Source of the DNA: Amycolatopsis eburnea
GTDB lineage: Bacteria > Actinomycetota > Actinomycetes > Mycobacteriales > Pseudonocardiaceae
DNA length: 64,000 nt
Assembly (NCBI RefSeq): GCF_003937945.1
Contig: NZ_RSEC01000058.1
Coordinates: forward strand, 620,001-684,000
Reading direction: 5' to 3'
The translations under genes and the position numbers were made by a program. A model generated the notes under the pieces. It saw nothing but the letters and a program-made list of their open reading frames with translations, did no database searches and was not told the origin of the DNA. The first letter of the stretch is position 1, and each line of letters opens with the position of its first letter. Below are positions 1 through 8,316 of this stretch, in pieces.

Positions 1-216
1 CGCGGCGCGGTGACCGGACCGCCGCAACGCGGCGTCCGCGGCGGCCGCCGCCATGTCGGCGACCGACTCGCCGGGGGCCGCGAGCCGGCGGCGGCGCACG
101 CCCACGCGCTCGCGGATCCACGTGTCGGACGTGCCGAGCCGCTCCGCGAGTTGCTCGTTCGTGACCGTCCGGTTCGGCTGGTAGTGCCCGAACGAGATCG
201 CTGTCGAGCCGGTCAT
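1..216 (-). CDS. 3-oxoacyl-ACP synthase III (FabH-like), N-terminal part, cut by window edge
   Basis: Translation of the minus strand from the ATG at 216 gives 72 residues typical of the N-terminus of ketoacyl-ACP synthase III: a strand containing ISFGHYQPNRTVTNEQL, then SDTWIRERVGVRRRRLA, then an alanine-rich helix. The W-I-x-x-R-x-G-I-like stretch is a hallmark of FabH. The family condenses an acyl-CoA starter with malonyl-ACP. The catalytic Cys-His-Asn lie beyond the window, so it cannot be decided whether this is the housekeeping enzyme or a secondary-metabolite paralogue. A GAGGAGAA ribosome binding site sits 4 nt before the ATG. Confidence 0.82.
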   Translation of the reverse strand, partial: MTGSTAISFGHYQPNRTVTNEQLAERLGTSDTWIRERVGVRRRRLAAPGESVADMAAAAADAALRRSGHRAA

Positions 217-376
217 CACATTCTCCTCGTCGAGTCCACCTGCTGTTCGGACCGACCGGCACCGCGGCTTGGCTGATCCACTGTGGACAGCACCGGACAC
301 TCCTCCAGGTGGGTGACCAGCTTGGTTTCTCGTCACACCACCAATCCGCGCGGGCCCACCGAGACGAACTCCTGTC

Positions 377-970
377 ATGACCGCCCGCGCCGTCGCGCTC
401 CGCACCGTCCCCGGCGCGGAGTCCGAACCAGAGCCGGAACAGCTGCTCGCCCGCGCCGCCCTCGGTGACGAGCAGGCCTTCGCCGCGCTCTACGACCGGC
501 TGGCCGCGCCGATTTTCGGCACCGTCCTCCAGGTGCTGCGATCCCGACCGCACGCGGAAGAGGTCACGCAGGAGGTCCTGCTCGAGATCTGGCGCAAGGC
601 GGCGACGTTCGACGCCGGCCGCGGGCGTGTCCAGACCTGGGCGCTGACCATCGCCCACCGGCGCGCGATCGACCGCGTCCGCTCCGAGCAGGCGGGCGTC
701 AACCGGGAGGAACGAGCCGAGCGGCTGGACCTGCGCCGCCCGTACGACGACGTCACCGAGACCACGCTGGACCGCTTCGACCGGGCGCAGGTTCGCGCCG
801 CTTTGGCGGTTCTGACCGATCTCCAGCGGGAGTCGATCCTGCTCGCCTACTTTCAGGGTTACACCTGCCGGGAGGTTTCCGAGAAACTCGGTGTCGCGGT
901 CGGCACCGTCAAGACCCGCATGCGGGACGGGCTCGTCCGCCTGCGCGACGCTCTGGGAGTGCACCGATGA
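377..970 (+). CDS. sigK: ECF RNA polymerase sigma factor, SigK type
   Basis: A 197-residue sigma-70 family protein of extracytoplasmic function class. Region 2 spans about residues 33-103 (ALYDRLAAPIFGTVLQVL through the WALTIAHRRAIDRVR core-binding/-10 helix). Region 4 spans about 140-192 with the helix-turn-helix YTCREVSEKLGVAVGTVKTRM. Its stop overlaps the start of the next gene by 4 nt (ATGA), and that gene encodes an RskA-type anti-sigma factor, so the pair is a SigK/RskA module. In M. tuberculosis SigK controls secreted antigens and is held by membrane RskA. The target genes here are unknown. Confidence 0.9.
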   Translation: MTARAVALRTVPGAESEPEPEQLLARAALGDEQAFAALYDRLAAPIFGTVLQVLRSRPHAEEVTQEVLLEIWRKAATFDAGRGRVQTWALTIAHRRAIDRVRSEQAGVNREERAERLDLRRPYDDVTETTLDRFDRAQVRAALAVLTDLQRESILLAYFQGYTCREVSEKLGVAVGTVKTRMRDGLVRLRDALGVHR

Positions 971-1686
971 CCACCGCCGACGTCCACATCCTCGCCGGTG
1001 CGTATGCCCTCGAAGCGGTCGACGACCTCGAACGCGCCGCCTTCGTCCGGCACCTGAGCGAATGCTCCGCGTGCGCGGACGAGGTTGCCGGGTTCCGGGA
1101 GACCGCTGCCCTGCTGGGCACCGCGGCCGCTGCCAGCCCGGACGACGACTTCCGCCGGCGGGTCCTCGTCGAGATCTCCCAGACTCGGCAGTTGCCGCCC
1201 CTCGTCCCGGCCGAGGCCGCGGTCCCTGCGCGACGGAGCCCGTGGCACAAGCGGGCGTGGATCGGGATCGTGGCCGTCGCGGCCGTGGCGGCGGTCCTCG
1301 TCGGCGGGATCAGCATCGGGGTGGACCAGTCGGTCCCCGGCAGCCCGGTGCCGGTGGCCGCCGGCGCGGTGACGTCCGCGCCCGACGCGACCACCGTGCG
1401 CGCTACCGTCGCCGGCGGCGGCTCGGTTTCGGCCACGGTCTCCCGGCAGCTGGGCAAGGTTCTCATTGCCGCCCATTCCCTGCCGGCGCTGGACGTCGGC
1501 CACGCCTACGAGGTGTGGCTGACGGGACCGGGCGCGCCGCGGTCGGCGGGACTGGTTGGGCCCGGAGGAGGTACCATCCAGGCCGTTCTGCCTGCCGAGA
1601 CCGACGGTGTTTCGGTGACCGTCGAACCTGCTACCGGTTCGCTGCAGCCGACCACACCGTCGGTTGCGGACCTCGCGGTCGGCTGA
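967..1686 (+). CDS. rskA: anti-sigma-K factor, RskA type, membrane protein
   Basis: A 239-residue protein. The cytoplasmic N-terminal anti-sigma domain has the zinc-binding pattern H29-x3-C33-x2-C36. A single transmembrane helix follows at about residues 97-117 (IVAVAAVAAVLVGGISIGV). The outer C-terminal part (about 125-238) matches the RskA sensor domain. It presumably binds SigK and releases it after regulated proteolysis, as known for the family. It is translationally coupled to sigK by ATGA. Confidence 0.88.
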   Translation: MTTADVHILAGAYALEAVDDLERAAFVRHLSECSACADEVAGFRETAALLGTAAAASPDDDFRRRVLVEISQTRQLPPLVPAEAAVPARRSPWHKRAWIGIVAVAAVAAVLVGGISIGVDQSVPGSPVPVAAGAVTSAPDATTVRATVAGGGSVSATVSRQLGKVLIAAHSLPALDVGHAYEVWLTGPGAPRSAGLVGPGGGTIQAVLPAETDGVSVTVEPATGSLQPTTPSVADLAVG

Positions 1687-1773
1687 GCCCAGGTGTTACG
1701 GGGAACATAGGTTCTTGCGTTTGAACGTTGCGCCGTGGGGGGAGATGGCGAATAGTCAGTCGGGCGAAGGGAT

Positions 1774-2151
1774 GTGTCCGTGGTCGCCGATGGTCAGGTG
1801 TTCCCGCAAGATCTGCTGCGCATCACGGCGCACCGTCCCGACGGCGCTCCCGCGCTCGTCCTGGAAGTCACCGGCGAGCTCGATCTGCTCACCGCGCCGC
1901 AGCTCGAGGGCGCATTCGCCACGGCATTCGCCGACAAGCCGGACCTGCTCGTAATCGACCTGACCGGCGTGTCCTTCATGGCCTCCCTGGGCATGACGGT
2001 CTTGCTCAAGGCTCAGCGATCTGCCGCGCCTTCGGCGAAGGTTCGCGTAGTCGCGCCTGAAGGAAGCGTCGTGGCCCGCACGTTGCAGCTGACGGGCCTG
2101 CTCGAAGTGCTGGCCGTCGCCCCCACCGTCCCCGCTGCGCTTTCCCGGTGA
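1774..2151 (+). CDS. STAS-domain anti-sigma factor antagonist
   Basis: A 125-residue single STAS domain. The pattern LEVTGELDLLTAPQL followed by VIDLTGVSFMASLGM is the SpoIIAA/RsbV fold signature. Ser71 aligns with the serine phosphorylated by anti-sigma kinases, although the usual D-S-S/T-G context is A-S-L-G here. Such proteins switch partners with anti-sigma kinases. The start chosen is GTG with AAGG upstream; an ATG 2 nt earlier is in another frame. It converges with the neighbouring sigma-like gene, with a 22-bp gap. Confidence 0.8.
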   Translation: MSVVADGQVFPQDLLRITAHRPDGAPALVLEVTGELDLLTAPQLEGAFATAFADKPDLLVIDLTGVSFMASLGMTVLLKAQRSAAPSAKVRVVAPEGSVVARTLQLTGLLEVLAVAPTVPAALSR

Positions 2152-2173
2152 TCTGTCACTGATGCCGGACGGG

Positions 2174-2632
2174 CTAGGAAGGAGCAGCGGCGGAACCGGC
2201 GTGTGCCGAAACGGTTTTCAGGCCGGCGCGCAGCAGGTTGTGCACCTGACCGCGAGTCCAGCTGGTGTGCACGGCGATGTCGGAGACCGACCAGCGGCGG
2301 GTCACCGCCGAACGGACAGCGAACCGCTGCCGGGGAGGCAGCGACAGCATCGCGTCGAGCAGCAGCGCTTCGCCGACCGCCACGTCGAAGTCGACTGGCC
2401 GTCGCTTGCGCCCCAGCACGAGGCGGAGGGCCGCGAAGTCCTCCCGCCGGATCCGACGGTCTACAGAGCGGTCTTCGGCAGCCGATTGGCGGAGCACCTT
2501 CCGGCAGGTCCGGCGGCAGGTTCGCGCTCGCAGCCCCGAGCGACGGAGCACGAGGTAAGTCGTAGCCAGCAGGCGGTCACCGACTGGCACGTGGACCGGT
2601 CGTACCCATTCAGGTGAACCTGTGGCGGTCAC
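2174..2632 (-). CDS. sigma-70-like DNA-binding protein lacking a clear region 2
   Basis: A 152-residue basic protein. The C-terminal part (about 90-145: AMLSLPPRQRFAVRSAV, then WSVSDIAVHTSWTRGQVHNLL) resembles sigma region 4: a proline-rich turn, then a helix-turn-helix. The N-terminal half is arginine-rich and I see no convincing region 2. It may be a divergent ECF sigma factor or a sigma-derived regulator. The GTG start overlaps the stop of the upstream STAS gene by 2 nt, so the two are co-expressed. Confidence 0.6.
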   Translation of the reverse strand: MTATGSPEWVRPVHVPVGDRLLATTYLVLRRSGLRARTCRRTCRKVLRQSAAEDRSVDRRIRREDFAALRLVLGRKRRPVDFDVAVGEALLLDAMLSLPPRQRFAVRSAVTRRWSVSDIAVHTSWTRGQVHNLLRAGLKTVSAHAGSAAAPS

Positions 2633-2988
2633 CGCGTGCCGGCCGGAAGTTCCGCGCGCGCGATTCCGGCTTGGCTCAGCGCGGTCACGACGTCGGGTTC
2701 ATCGACGAGCACCCGGACCTGGCAACGGGAGCTCGTCGCCCGCAGGGCGGCGTCGCGGATCATCGCGATGAGGAGTTCGCTGTCGATGTCGCACCGAGTG
2801 ACGTCGAGGAGGACCATCCCGCAGCACAGTCCGCAGGCTTCGGTGAGCTCGTCGACCACGGATGTGGCGTCGTCGCCTGAGCTCACGGAGCCGGTGATGC
2901 GGAGGCAAATCGCGCCGTCGGCGACCTGGACGTGGCAAACCAACGGCGAAAGCCGGCGTAGCGGCTCGTGGACTTGCACTGCCGTCAT
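2629..2988 (-). CDS. STAS-like anti-sigma antagonist, partner of the sigma-like gene
   Basis: A 119-residue protein with a degenerate STAS fold: LRITGSVSSGDDATSVVDEL, then VLLDVTRCDIDSELLIAMI, where Ser70 aligns with the phospho-acceptor serine. It carries four cysteines close together (C52, C55, C56, C66), unusual for the family. It is first in a two-gene operon with the sigma-like gene. The start is ATG preceded by GGGGCGGG. A role in anti-sigma partner switching is inferred from fold and neighbourhood only. Confidence 0.58.
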   Translation of the reverse strand: MTAVQVHEPLRRLSPLVCHVQVADGAICLRITGSVSSGDDATSVVDELTEACGLCCGMVLLDVTRCDIDSELLIAMIRDAALRATSSRCQVRVLVDEPDVVTALSQAGIARAELPAGTR

Positions 2989-3158
2989 CGACCCGCCCCG
3001 TTCGCTTCACCCGTCCTTGACATCGCCGCATACCCTTCGTCGGAGTATTCAAACGTCGGTCGACCGGCCGTGCGCGACCGTACACCGGCGAAGTGCCTCT
3101 GGCTCAGAACCGCCCACCAAGGCCCGCTCCAGCATGCGGGGGTGGCGGCCGCGCACGA

Positions 3159-3335
3159 GCCGCCGAGCTGAAGGTGGCCCCGCACCGGCTCGACGACGCC
3201 TTCACACAGCTGCCCGAGCGGCTGCGCGGCCTGCTGGCCGGGCTGGTCGGTGCCGAGCCGGAGCAGATCGTGCTCGGCAATAGCACCTCCCACGGCCTGC
3301 ACCTGATCGCCAACGGCCTTCACCTGGAGCGAGGG
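3159..3335 (+). pseudogene. remnant of a class V aminotransferase (cysteine desulfurase/kynureninase type)
   Basis: About 59 codons read RLDDAFTQLPERLRGLLAG, then VGAEPEQIVLGNSTSHGLHL. That is the usual N-terminal section of PLP-dependent class V aminotransferases, where helices lead to the phosphate-binding N-S-T-S loop. Both flanks are unrelated, the PLP lysine region is absent, and a stop follows at about 3401. It is best read as a decayed fragment left by a rearrangement. Confidence 0.55.
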
Positions 3336-3404
3336 CAGTCGTTTCGTGCTTGGGTCGCCACGCGTCGGAACGGCTCGCCCTGTAGTCATCGCGGCGGATG
3401 AACT

Positions 3405-4292
3405 TCAGAGGTCTAGCCGGAAGCGAGCCCAGGATCGGGCGGCCGCAGTGAGAGCTGGGCGGTGGGCCAGCGGCTGGTGGCGCTCGAGGTATCCCCAGAT
3501 GCCCCAGATCGCGACCGCGAACGCTGTCTTGGTTTCGGCGGGGGTTTGCTGCCAGAGCGGGAGTTGTCCGGCCCAGGTCTCTGCAGCCGCGGGATCGTGG
3601 CCGGCCTCGATGAGGCGGGTGATTAGGAAGGCCGGATCGACTGCCGGGTTGGCGTTTCGTGACCAGGCCCAGTCGACGATGTGAACCTTGCCGTCGTTGC
3701 TGAGCAAGTTCAAGGCGTGCAGGTCGGTGTGAGTGAGCGTGTTGCCCGTGACGTGCTCGAACGCAGTGGTCTCCCAGCTCGTCAGCTCGTTGATGTGGTC
3801 GCGGGCCCACGGATCGAGATCGTCAGGAGCGTCCTTGGCGAGACGTCGCCAGGCGGCCAGTCTCGCCCACTGCTCCGCCAGGGACGGCGCGTCGACGGAC
3901 ACCGTGCTCAGGCCCGCTGCCATCGCTGTGACGACGTCCCGCACCGGGTCCAGGTCGGTGGACCCCGGGGAGAGGTCGACGTGGTGGCCAGGAGAGTGCT
4001 CGAAGCCCAGCAAAAGCCAGCCGTCGACCTCGGTGCGCCACAGCAGCCGAGGAGCGACCTCGGGCGGGAGGAACCGGTTGACGGCGGCTTCGTGGCGGTG
4101 CATGCGGCCGCGCTTGCCGTCCGCGTCGGCGATGCCCTTGGAGAAGATGGTGCCCGTCTCGGTGTGCAGGGTGGCGGAGAAGTCGGAGTTGCGGCCTGCG
4201 TCGGGAAGTACGGCGCTGTGTACGTGGCCGGTTTCGCGCTCGATCGCGGTTCGCACCGCGACGGGCAAGGCTTCCCAGGTGCTGCGCAGCAT
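3405..4292 (-). CDS. aminoglycoside-phosphotransferase-fold kinase
   Basis: A 295-residue protein with the APH/choline kinase signature: catalytic loop HTDLHALN (Brenner-type HxDxxxxN), followed by VHIVDWAW holding the metal-binding Asp. The ATG at 4292 with GAGGA upstream is preferred. The longer open frame would run through the upstream gene, whose TAA is 13 nt before this ATG. It forms an operon with the upstream GRDP-like gene. The substrate cannot be told from sequence; many actinobacterial members of this fold are not antibiotic resistance enzymes. Confidence 0.78.
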   Translation of the reverse strand: MLRSTWEALPVAVRTAIERETGHVHSAVLPDAGRNSDFSATLHTETGTIFSKGIADADGKRGRMHRHEAAVNRFLPPEVAPRLLWRTEVDGWLLLGFEHSPGHHVDLSPGSTDLDPVRDVVTAMAAGLSTVSVDAPSLAEQWARLAAWRRLAKDAPDDLDPWARDHINELTSWETTAFEHVTGNTLTHTDLHALNLLSNDGKVHIVDWAWSRNANPAVDPAFLITRLIEAGHDPAAAETWAGQLPLWQQTPAETKTAFAVAIWGIWGYLERHQPLAHRPALTAAARSWARFRLDL

Positions 4293-4305
4293 CGCGTCCG
4301 TCCTC

Positions 4306-4767
4306 TTAGGCCGCGACCGGCGGCGGGTCCTCGTGGCAGCCATTGTGACAGCCCGTGCAACCGCCGAGCGCGGTACGTGGCCACAGCGCCTCGTCGAGGC
4401 AGAAGCCGAGCCGCCGCATTGCCGTGGTCGTCCGGGCGAAGACGGCCGCGGGTGACTCCCCATCGTTCTTGCCGTCGGTGGGCACGTGGTGGAGGAATCG
4501 GCCGGCGACGCGGTCGCAGAAGGCGGCGTACTCGTGGGTGGCGAGGATGAAGGTGTGCCAGCCGATGTCGACGAGTTCGCTCGGGGCGAGCGGGGCACCG
4601 GCGTTGGAGCCGCAGGCGGCGAGGAACGCCAACGCCTGGTCCAGGATGCGTTCGGCGAGGTCGCGCTCGAACCGTTCCGTCGTGACGATGCGGCTGGTCA
4701 GGCGGTGGAAGAGGTCGGCGGAGACCAGGGACCGCCCGGTTCGGTACGTGCTGATGGTGATCGACAT
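4306..4767 (-). CDS. glycine-rich-domain-like (GRDP-type) hypothetical protein
   Basis: A 153-residue protein with SELVDIGWHTFILATHEYAA, then FCDRVAGRFLHHVP, the pattern of a conserved actinobacterial family related to glycine-rich domain proteins of unknown function. A Cys/His cluster (GCTGCHNGCHE) lies near the C-terminus and may bind metal. The start chosen is the ATG at 4767 with GAGGAGAA 5 nt upstream. It lies 13 nt ahead of the phosphotransferase gene in the same operon. Confidence 0.62.
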   Translation of the reverse strand: MSITISTYRTGRSLVSADLFHRLTSRIVTTERFERDLAERILDQALAFLAACGSNAGAPLAPSELVDIGWHTFILATHEYAAFCDRVAGRFLHHVPTDGKNDGESPAAVFARTTTAMRRLGFCLDEALWPRTALGGCTGCHNGCHEDPPPVAA

Positions 4768-4944
4768 CGAGTTCTCCTCGGATTCGGATCGCTGTACTAA
4801 TTCAGCTTCGGCGGCTCTGCTGCCAGGCGGGAGGCCAACCTGGAGGGCGTCGTGGGGAGGCACAGGGCAGATCGGGGCAGATGACCTTCACGCGGTGACT
4901 CAACGCGCAGGCGTGGCTACACTCGGCGTGACCGGGGAGGGAAC

Positions 4945-6351
4945 GTGCCAGAGCCGAATCGCCTTTTGCGGGCAGCACGGGAACAGCTGCCCTCGCCGAG
5001 CGTGCCCGGTGAATACGCATCCCGAGCCGACGTCGCCGACGGGGTGACGCGCTGGTTGTGGGAGACGACCCGTACCCGGTATCCCTTCGACGCGCACTAC
5101 GTGGCGAAGCTCGAGCGTGGCGTGGTCCGGTGGCCGAGCTCGGCGTATCGAGCCGCTCTTCGGCACGTCCTGGGCGCGTCGGACGATGCCGCGCTTGGCT
5201 TTGCCACGCCTGCGAGTTCTTCCGGCCCGGCCGTACCGTCGTCGTTCAGCGCGTGGCAGGCCGACGCCGTCGTCGACAGGGCGGTCACCGCGACCGAACA
5301 GGACCTCGTGCCGACCTCCCGCCGGAGCCTGCTCGCGACGGCTGCGGTCCTGGCCGGTTCGGCGCTGGCCGCCGAGCTGACTCCGTTTCTCTGGCCGGCC
5401 GCTGCCGCTTCGCCGCGGCGGACGTCGATCGCGTTTACCTTGGCCGAGCTGACCTCGGCAGAAGAATTCGTTCAGTTCGTTCGTCGTTGGCGTTCGGCCA
5501 GCGGCTCTGTCGCACGCTCGACCGCCGTGGCGCAGCTCGACTTCCACCTTCGCCGTCTGAAGGAGGCTCCGTCCGGTACCGCGGAGACGCGTCGCGCATT
5601 CCGTATCGGTGCTGAGCTCGCCGACATCGTCGCGACGATGGCTTGGGACGAAGCTGCGCACGGCGCGGCGCAGCGTTACTTCCGGCTCGCAGCTCAGTTG
5701 GCCCACGTCGCCGGCGATGACGCCCTTGCCGCGGTCGCTCTCGCCTCGCTGGCCCGCCAGTGCTTCGACCTCAATCAGCCGGCCGACGGCCTGGAGGTTG
5801 TGCAGCTGGCGCAGTACGCCACGCGCCGGACGGCCAGCCCGCGGCTGCGAGCTGTCCTGGCCACCCGCGAGGCATGGGCGCACGCCCAGCTCGGTGACGC
5901 GCCCGCGTTCAGACGATCCGTCCACCTCGCCGAGGACTACTTCAGCGAAGGGCTCCGGGACGGCGACGCAGCAACCCCTTCGGTCCGGAGCTTGGACGAA
6001 GCCGAGCTGATGGGCGTCATCGGCGCCCGTTACCGCGACCTGTCACGGCACGATGCCCGGCACGCTGGCCAAGCTCAGCACTACATCGGCCGCGCGATCG
6101 CCCTACGCGACCTCGACCGGGTCCGCAACCGCGTCTTCGACCTCATCGGGCTCGCTCGCGTCCACCTGATCACCCGCCAGCCGGAACGCGCCGCCGAGCT
6201 GATCAGCATGGCCCTGCCCGACGCTGCGCCGTGGACGTCCGGCCGGGTTGGGGCCAAACTTCGGGACTTCCATCGAGAAGCAGGGGCGTTCGCTACGGTT
6301 CCTGCCGTGCGCGACGTTCGCGAGGTCGTCGCAGCAAAGCTTGCCGTCTAG
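4945..6351 (+). CDS. helix-turn-helix/TPR regulator
   Basis: A 468-residue protein starting at GTG with GGGGAGGGA upstream. Residues about 1-85 look like an atypical XRE-type DNA-binding region (YVAKLERGVVRWPSSAYRAA). Residues about 105-130 form a hydrophobic alanine-rich segment (SLLATAAVLAGSALAAELT). About 150-460 is all helical with TPR-like repeats. Streptomycetes and Pseudonocardiales carry many such orphan regulators. It lies 14 bp upstream of a SLOG-like gene on the same strand, so both are probably one transcript. Confidence 0.7.
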   Translation: MPEPNRLLRAAREQLPSPSVPGEYASRADVADGVTRWLWETTRTRYPFDAHYVAKLERGVVRWPSSAYRAALRHVLGASDDAALGFATPASSSGPAVPSSFSAWQADAVVDRAVTATEQDLVPTSRRSLLATAAVLAGSALAAELTPFLWPAAAASPRRTSIAFTLAELTSAEEFVQFVRRWRSASGSVARSTAVAQLDFHLRRLKEAPSGTAETRRAFRIGAELADIVATMAWDEAAHGAAQRYFRLAAQLAHVAGDDALAAVALASLARQCFDLNQPADGLEVVQLAQYATRRTASPRLRAVLATREAWAHAQLGDAPAFRRSVHLAEDYFSEGLRDGDAATPSVRSLDEAELMGVIGARYRDLSRHDARHAGQAQHYIGRAIALRDLDRVRNRVFDLIGLARVHLITRQPERAAELISMALPDAAPWTSGRVGAKLRDFHREAGAFATVPAVRDVREVVAAKLAV

Positions 6352-6365
6352 GAAGAGGACACTCC

Positions 6366-6842
6366 GTGGTGCGCATCGGAATGACCGGCCACTCCAACCT
6401 GACCGACGACACCGCCGAGCTCGTCGCCGTCGAGCTCCGCGAGATCCTGAAGGAACAGCGCGACGATCTCGTAGGGGTCACCTGCTTGGCCCGGGGCGCC
6501 GACCAGGTCTTCGCCCGAGTCGTTCTGGAGTTGGGTGGGACGCTCGAAGTCGTGCTGCCGGCGGCGGACTACCGCGAGCGCAAGGTCAAGCCGGACAACG
6601 CGGCCGAGTTCGACAGCCTTATCGCGAACGCGAGCGTCCACACGATGCCGTTCGCCGAATCGAACCGCGACGCCTACATGGCCGCCAGCGAGCACGTTCT
6701 GTCCATCGTGGACAAGGTGGTGGCGGTGTGGGACGGTGGTCCGTCCGGCGGCCACGGCGGAACCGCGGATGTCGTTGATGCCGCGAGGGAGAGGGGGCTG
6801 GGCGTCACGGTCGTCTGGCCAGAGCATGCTGCCCGACTCTGA
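6366..6842 (+). CDS. SLOG-like Rossmann-fold nucleotide-binding protein
   Basis: A 158-residue protein beginning MVRIGMTGHSNLTD and containing VTCLARGADQVFARVV and a late DVVDAARERGLGVTVVW. This glycine-rich strand-loop-helix layout, with a second 'G-x-x-G-T-A-D' loop, resembles SLOG/DprA-like proteins that bind nucleotides. GTG codons at 6366 and 6369 are both possible starts after AGGAAGAGGA. It is co-transcribed with the preceding HTH/TPR gene. SLOG proteins are often sensors or effectors in nucleotide-signal systems, but here the role is only inferred. Confidence 0.6.
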   Translation: MVRIGMTGHSNLTDDTAELVAVELREILKEQRDDLVGVTCLARGADQVFARVVLELGGTLEVVLPAADYRERKVKPDNAAEFDSLIANASVHTMPFAESNRDAYMAASEHVLSIVDKVVAVWDGGPSGGHGGTADVVDAARERGLGVTVVWPEHAARL

Positions 6843-6849
6843 AAGTCCC

Positions 6850-7110
6850 TCAGCGACGGCCGATCCGATCGTGCCGTGACGGAATTCCCTTCCTTTGCCG
6901 GAGGGCATCGTCACAGGGCTCGCACTGTTGGTGGACGCGGTTGTTTCGACCCTCACCGGAGAGCTTGAACTCCGCCTCGCCGGATTCGCCGCAGAGCATG
7001 GTGACGGCTTCTCCCGGCTGGGGCACCGCGGTGAGGTCCATTCGATGCCACTTGCCGTTGAGGACCGGCTGGATCGTCTGCGGGTCGACGTAGATGACGG
7101 CGGCGACCAT
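6850..7110 (-). CDS. small zinc-finger-like protein downstream of a DUF5753 regulator
   Basis: An 86-residue protein with a CGE...CEPCDD pattern (Cys, then C-x2-C). It resembles the short actinobacterial zinc-finger proteins that often follow XRE/DUF5753 regulators in place of DUF397 proteins. The ATG at 7110 shares a base with the stop of the upstream gene (TGATG), so translation is coupled. Its function is unknown. Confidence 0.55.
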   Translation of the reverse strand: MVAAVIYVDPQTIQPVLNGKWHRMDLTAVPQPGEAVTMLCGESGEAEFKLSGEGRNNRVHQQCEPCDDALRQRKGIPSRHDRIGRR

Positions 7111-7925
7111 CACGACGCCCGAGCTTGGAGGGAATCGAGCCAGGCCTCGATCGTGACCGGCTTGGCGAAGGCGTGCCCCAGCAGTGCCCTCGCGGTGTCG
7201 TGGTACTTGTTCAGCACGTCCTTGTCCGTGCCGTACGTCGTGCAATGGCTGTGCTTGAGCGCGACGGCGATCGGCCTGGGGCCGTCCTCGAAGAGCGTGA
7301 AGGCTGCCGCGGAATTGGGGCCGGACGGGACAATCTGAATCGTGACGTCGAGGCGGCGCCCGGCTTCGCGGAGCTGCCTGATCTGCTCGGCGCCGTCGGG
7401 TTCGTCGCGGGCCATGCGTAAGGCCTCGTCGCCGATCAGGAAGACGTACCGGCGTCCGCCTTGCTCCATCGTCTGCCGACGACACTGGCGCTGAAACAGC
7501 TCCTGGTCGTGGCGTTCGGACTGCTCCGCGGTCTCGTCCCGAGCTGCAGTGGGCGGCGGTGGTGGCAGCAGGAGGTCCGGGATGCAGAATGGCGCCCACT
7601 CCACGATCCGGCTCGAAAGCTGCTCGTAAGTCCACAAAAGATCGATCAGTGGCGACGCGGTGTGGTCGACGAAGTTCGGGACGTCGAGCTGCTTGGCGAT
7701 CTTCATGACCTGCTCGAATTCGGCGCGGCTGACTCGGAGGCACCCGAGGATCTGGGCGACCAGCGTGTCCTCGGGGACGTTGGTCCCCAGTTCCACGTTC
7801 GACAGCTTCTGCGCGCTGATTCCCAGCAGGCGAGCCAACTCGCGGAGCCCCATCTTCTGGCGCTCACGCGCATCGCGCAGTCCGACGCTCACGGCGAGTA
7901 CAGCAGGTTTGCGAGTTGCGTTCAT
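7110..7925 (-). CDS. XRE-family regulator with DUF5753
   Basis: A 271-residue protein. The N-terminal helix-turn-helix (about 14-70) reads RDARERQKMGLRELARLLGI, then SAQKLSNVELGT. The rest is the DUF5753 region with typical RQTMEQGGRRYVFLIGDEAL and VTIQIVPSGPN. The ATG at 7925 is chosen because AAGGAC precedes it. The frame stays open to 8087, but that ATG has no ribosome binding site. Such regulators usually pair with a small partner encoded next door. Confidence 0.78.
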   Translation of the reverse strand: MNATRKPAVLAVSVGLRDARERQKMGLRELARLLGISAQKLSNVELGTNVPEDTLVAQILGCLRVSRAEFEQVMKIAKQLDVPNFVDHTASPLIDLLWTYEQLSSRIVEWAPFCIPDLLLPPPPPTAARDETAEQSERHDQELFQRQCRRQTMEQGGRRYVFLIGDEALRMARDEPDGAEQIRQLREAGRRLDVTIQIVPSGPNSAAAFTLFEDGPRPIAVALKHSHCTTYGTDKDVLNKYHDTARALLGHAFAKPVTIEAWLDSLQARAS

Positions 7926-8316
7926 CGTTCGGTCCTTGCTTTTACGTTGGTCAGCTGAAGAAACTTCAGGAAGGTGACGAAGCCCGTGAAGTACGCGGCT
8001 GAGCAACACGTACAGAGCCAGGTCTTCCTCGTTCGGCCATTCGGGACCGCACGCTGGCTCGTCTTCTGATTTCGGTTTCGAGGTCATGGTTTTCAGTTGC
8101 CGCCGGTCTTGGGTGGCACCCCTGGTGACCGGGGCTCACATCGGAGGGGGAAGCGAGGTGGTCGACCAGCCACCGGGGTGCCGAAATCGACCTTCGCGGG
8201 TCGTCCAGCTGAATCACCAGGGCGTACATCCGGGGCGAATCTGTAGGAGATCTTGCGTGCAGCCTTCTGACCTGCGGTAATCTGATGACCTCAGGCGGTG
8301 ATCTAGGGAGTGAATC
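7926..8316. promoter_or_regulatory. divergent intergenic region with a candidate promoter for the right-hand regulator
   Basis: A 391-bp gap between divergent regulator genes. On the plus strand TTGCGT (8253-8258), 19 bp and TAATCT (8278-8283) form a plausible promoter, followed by GGGAG before the ATG at 8317. The minus-strand frame of the DUF5753 gene stays open to 8087 but looks non-coding. Nothing else recognised. Confidence 0.35.

Noticed and set aside
10..276. Plus-strand ORF at the window start
   Set aside because: It is antisense to the FabH-like gene, whose translation is clearly conserved.
7926..8087. Longer start for the XRE/DUF5753 regulator
   Set aside because: There is no ribosome binding site at 8087 and the extension lacks family similarity, while AAGGAC precedes the ATG at 7925.
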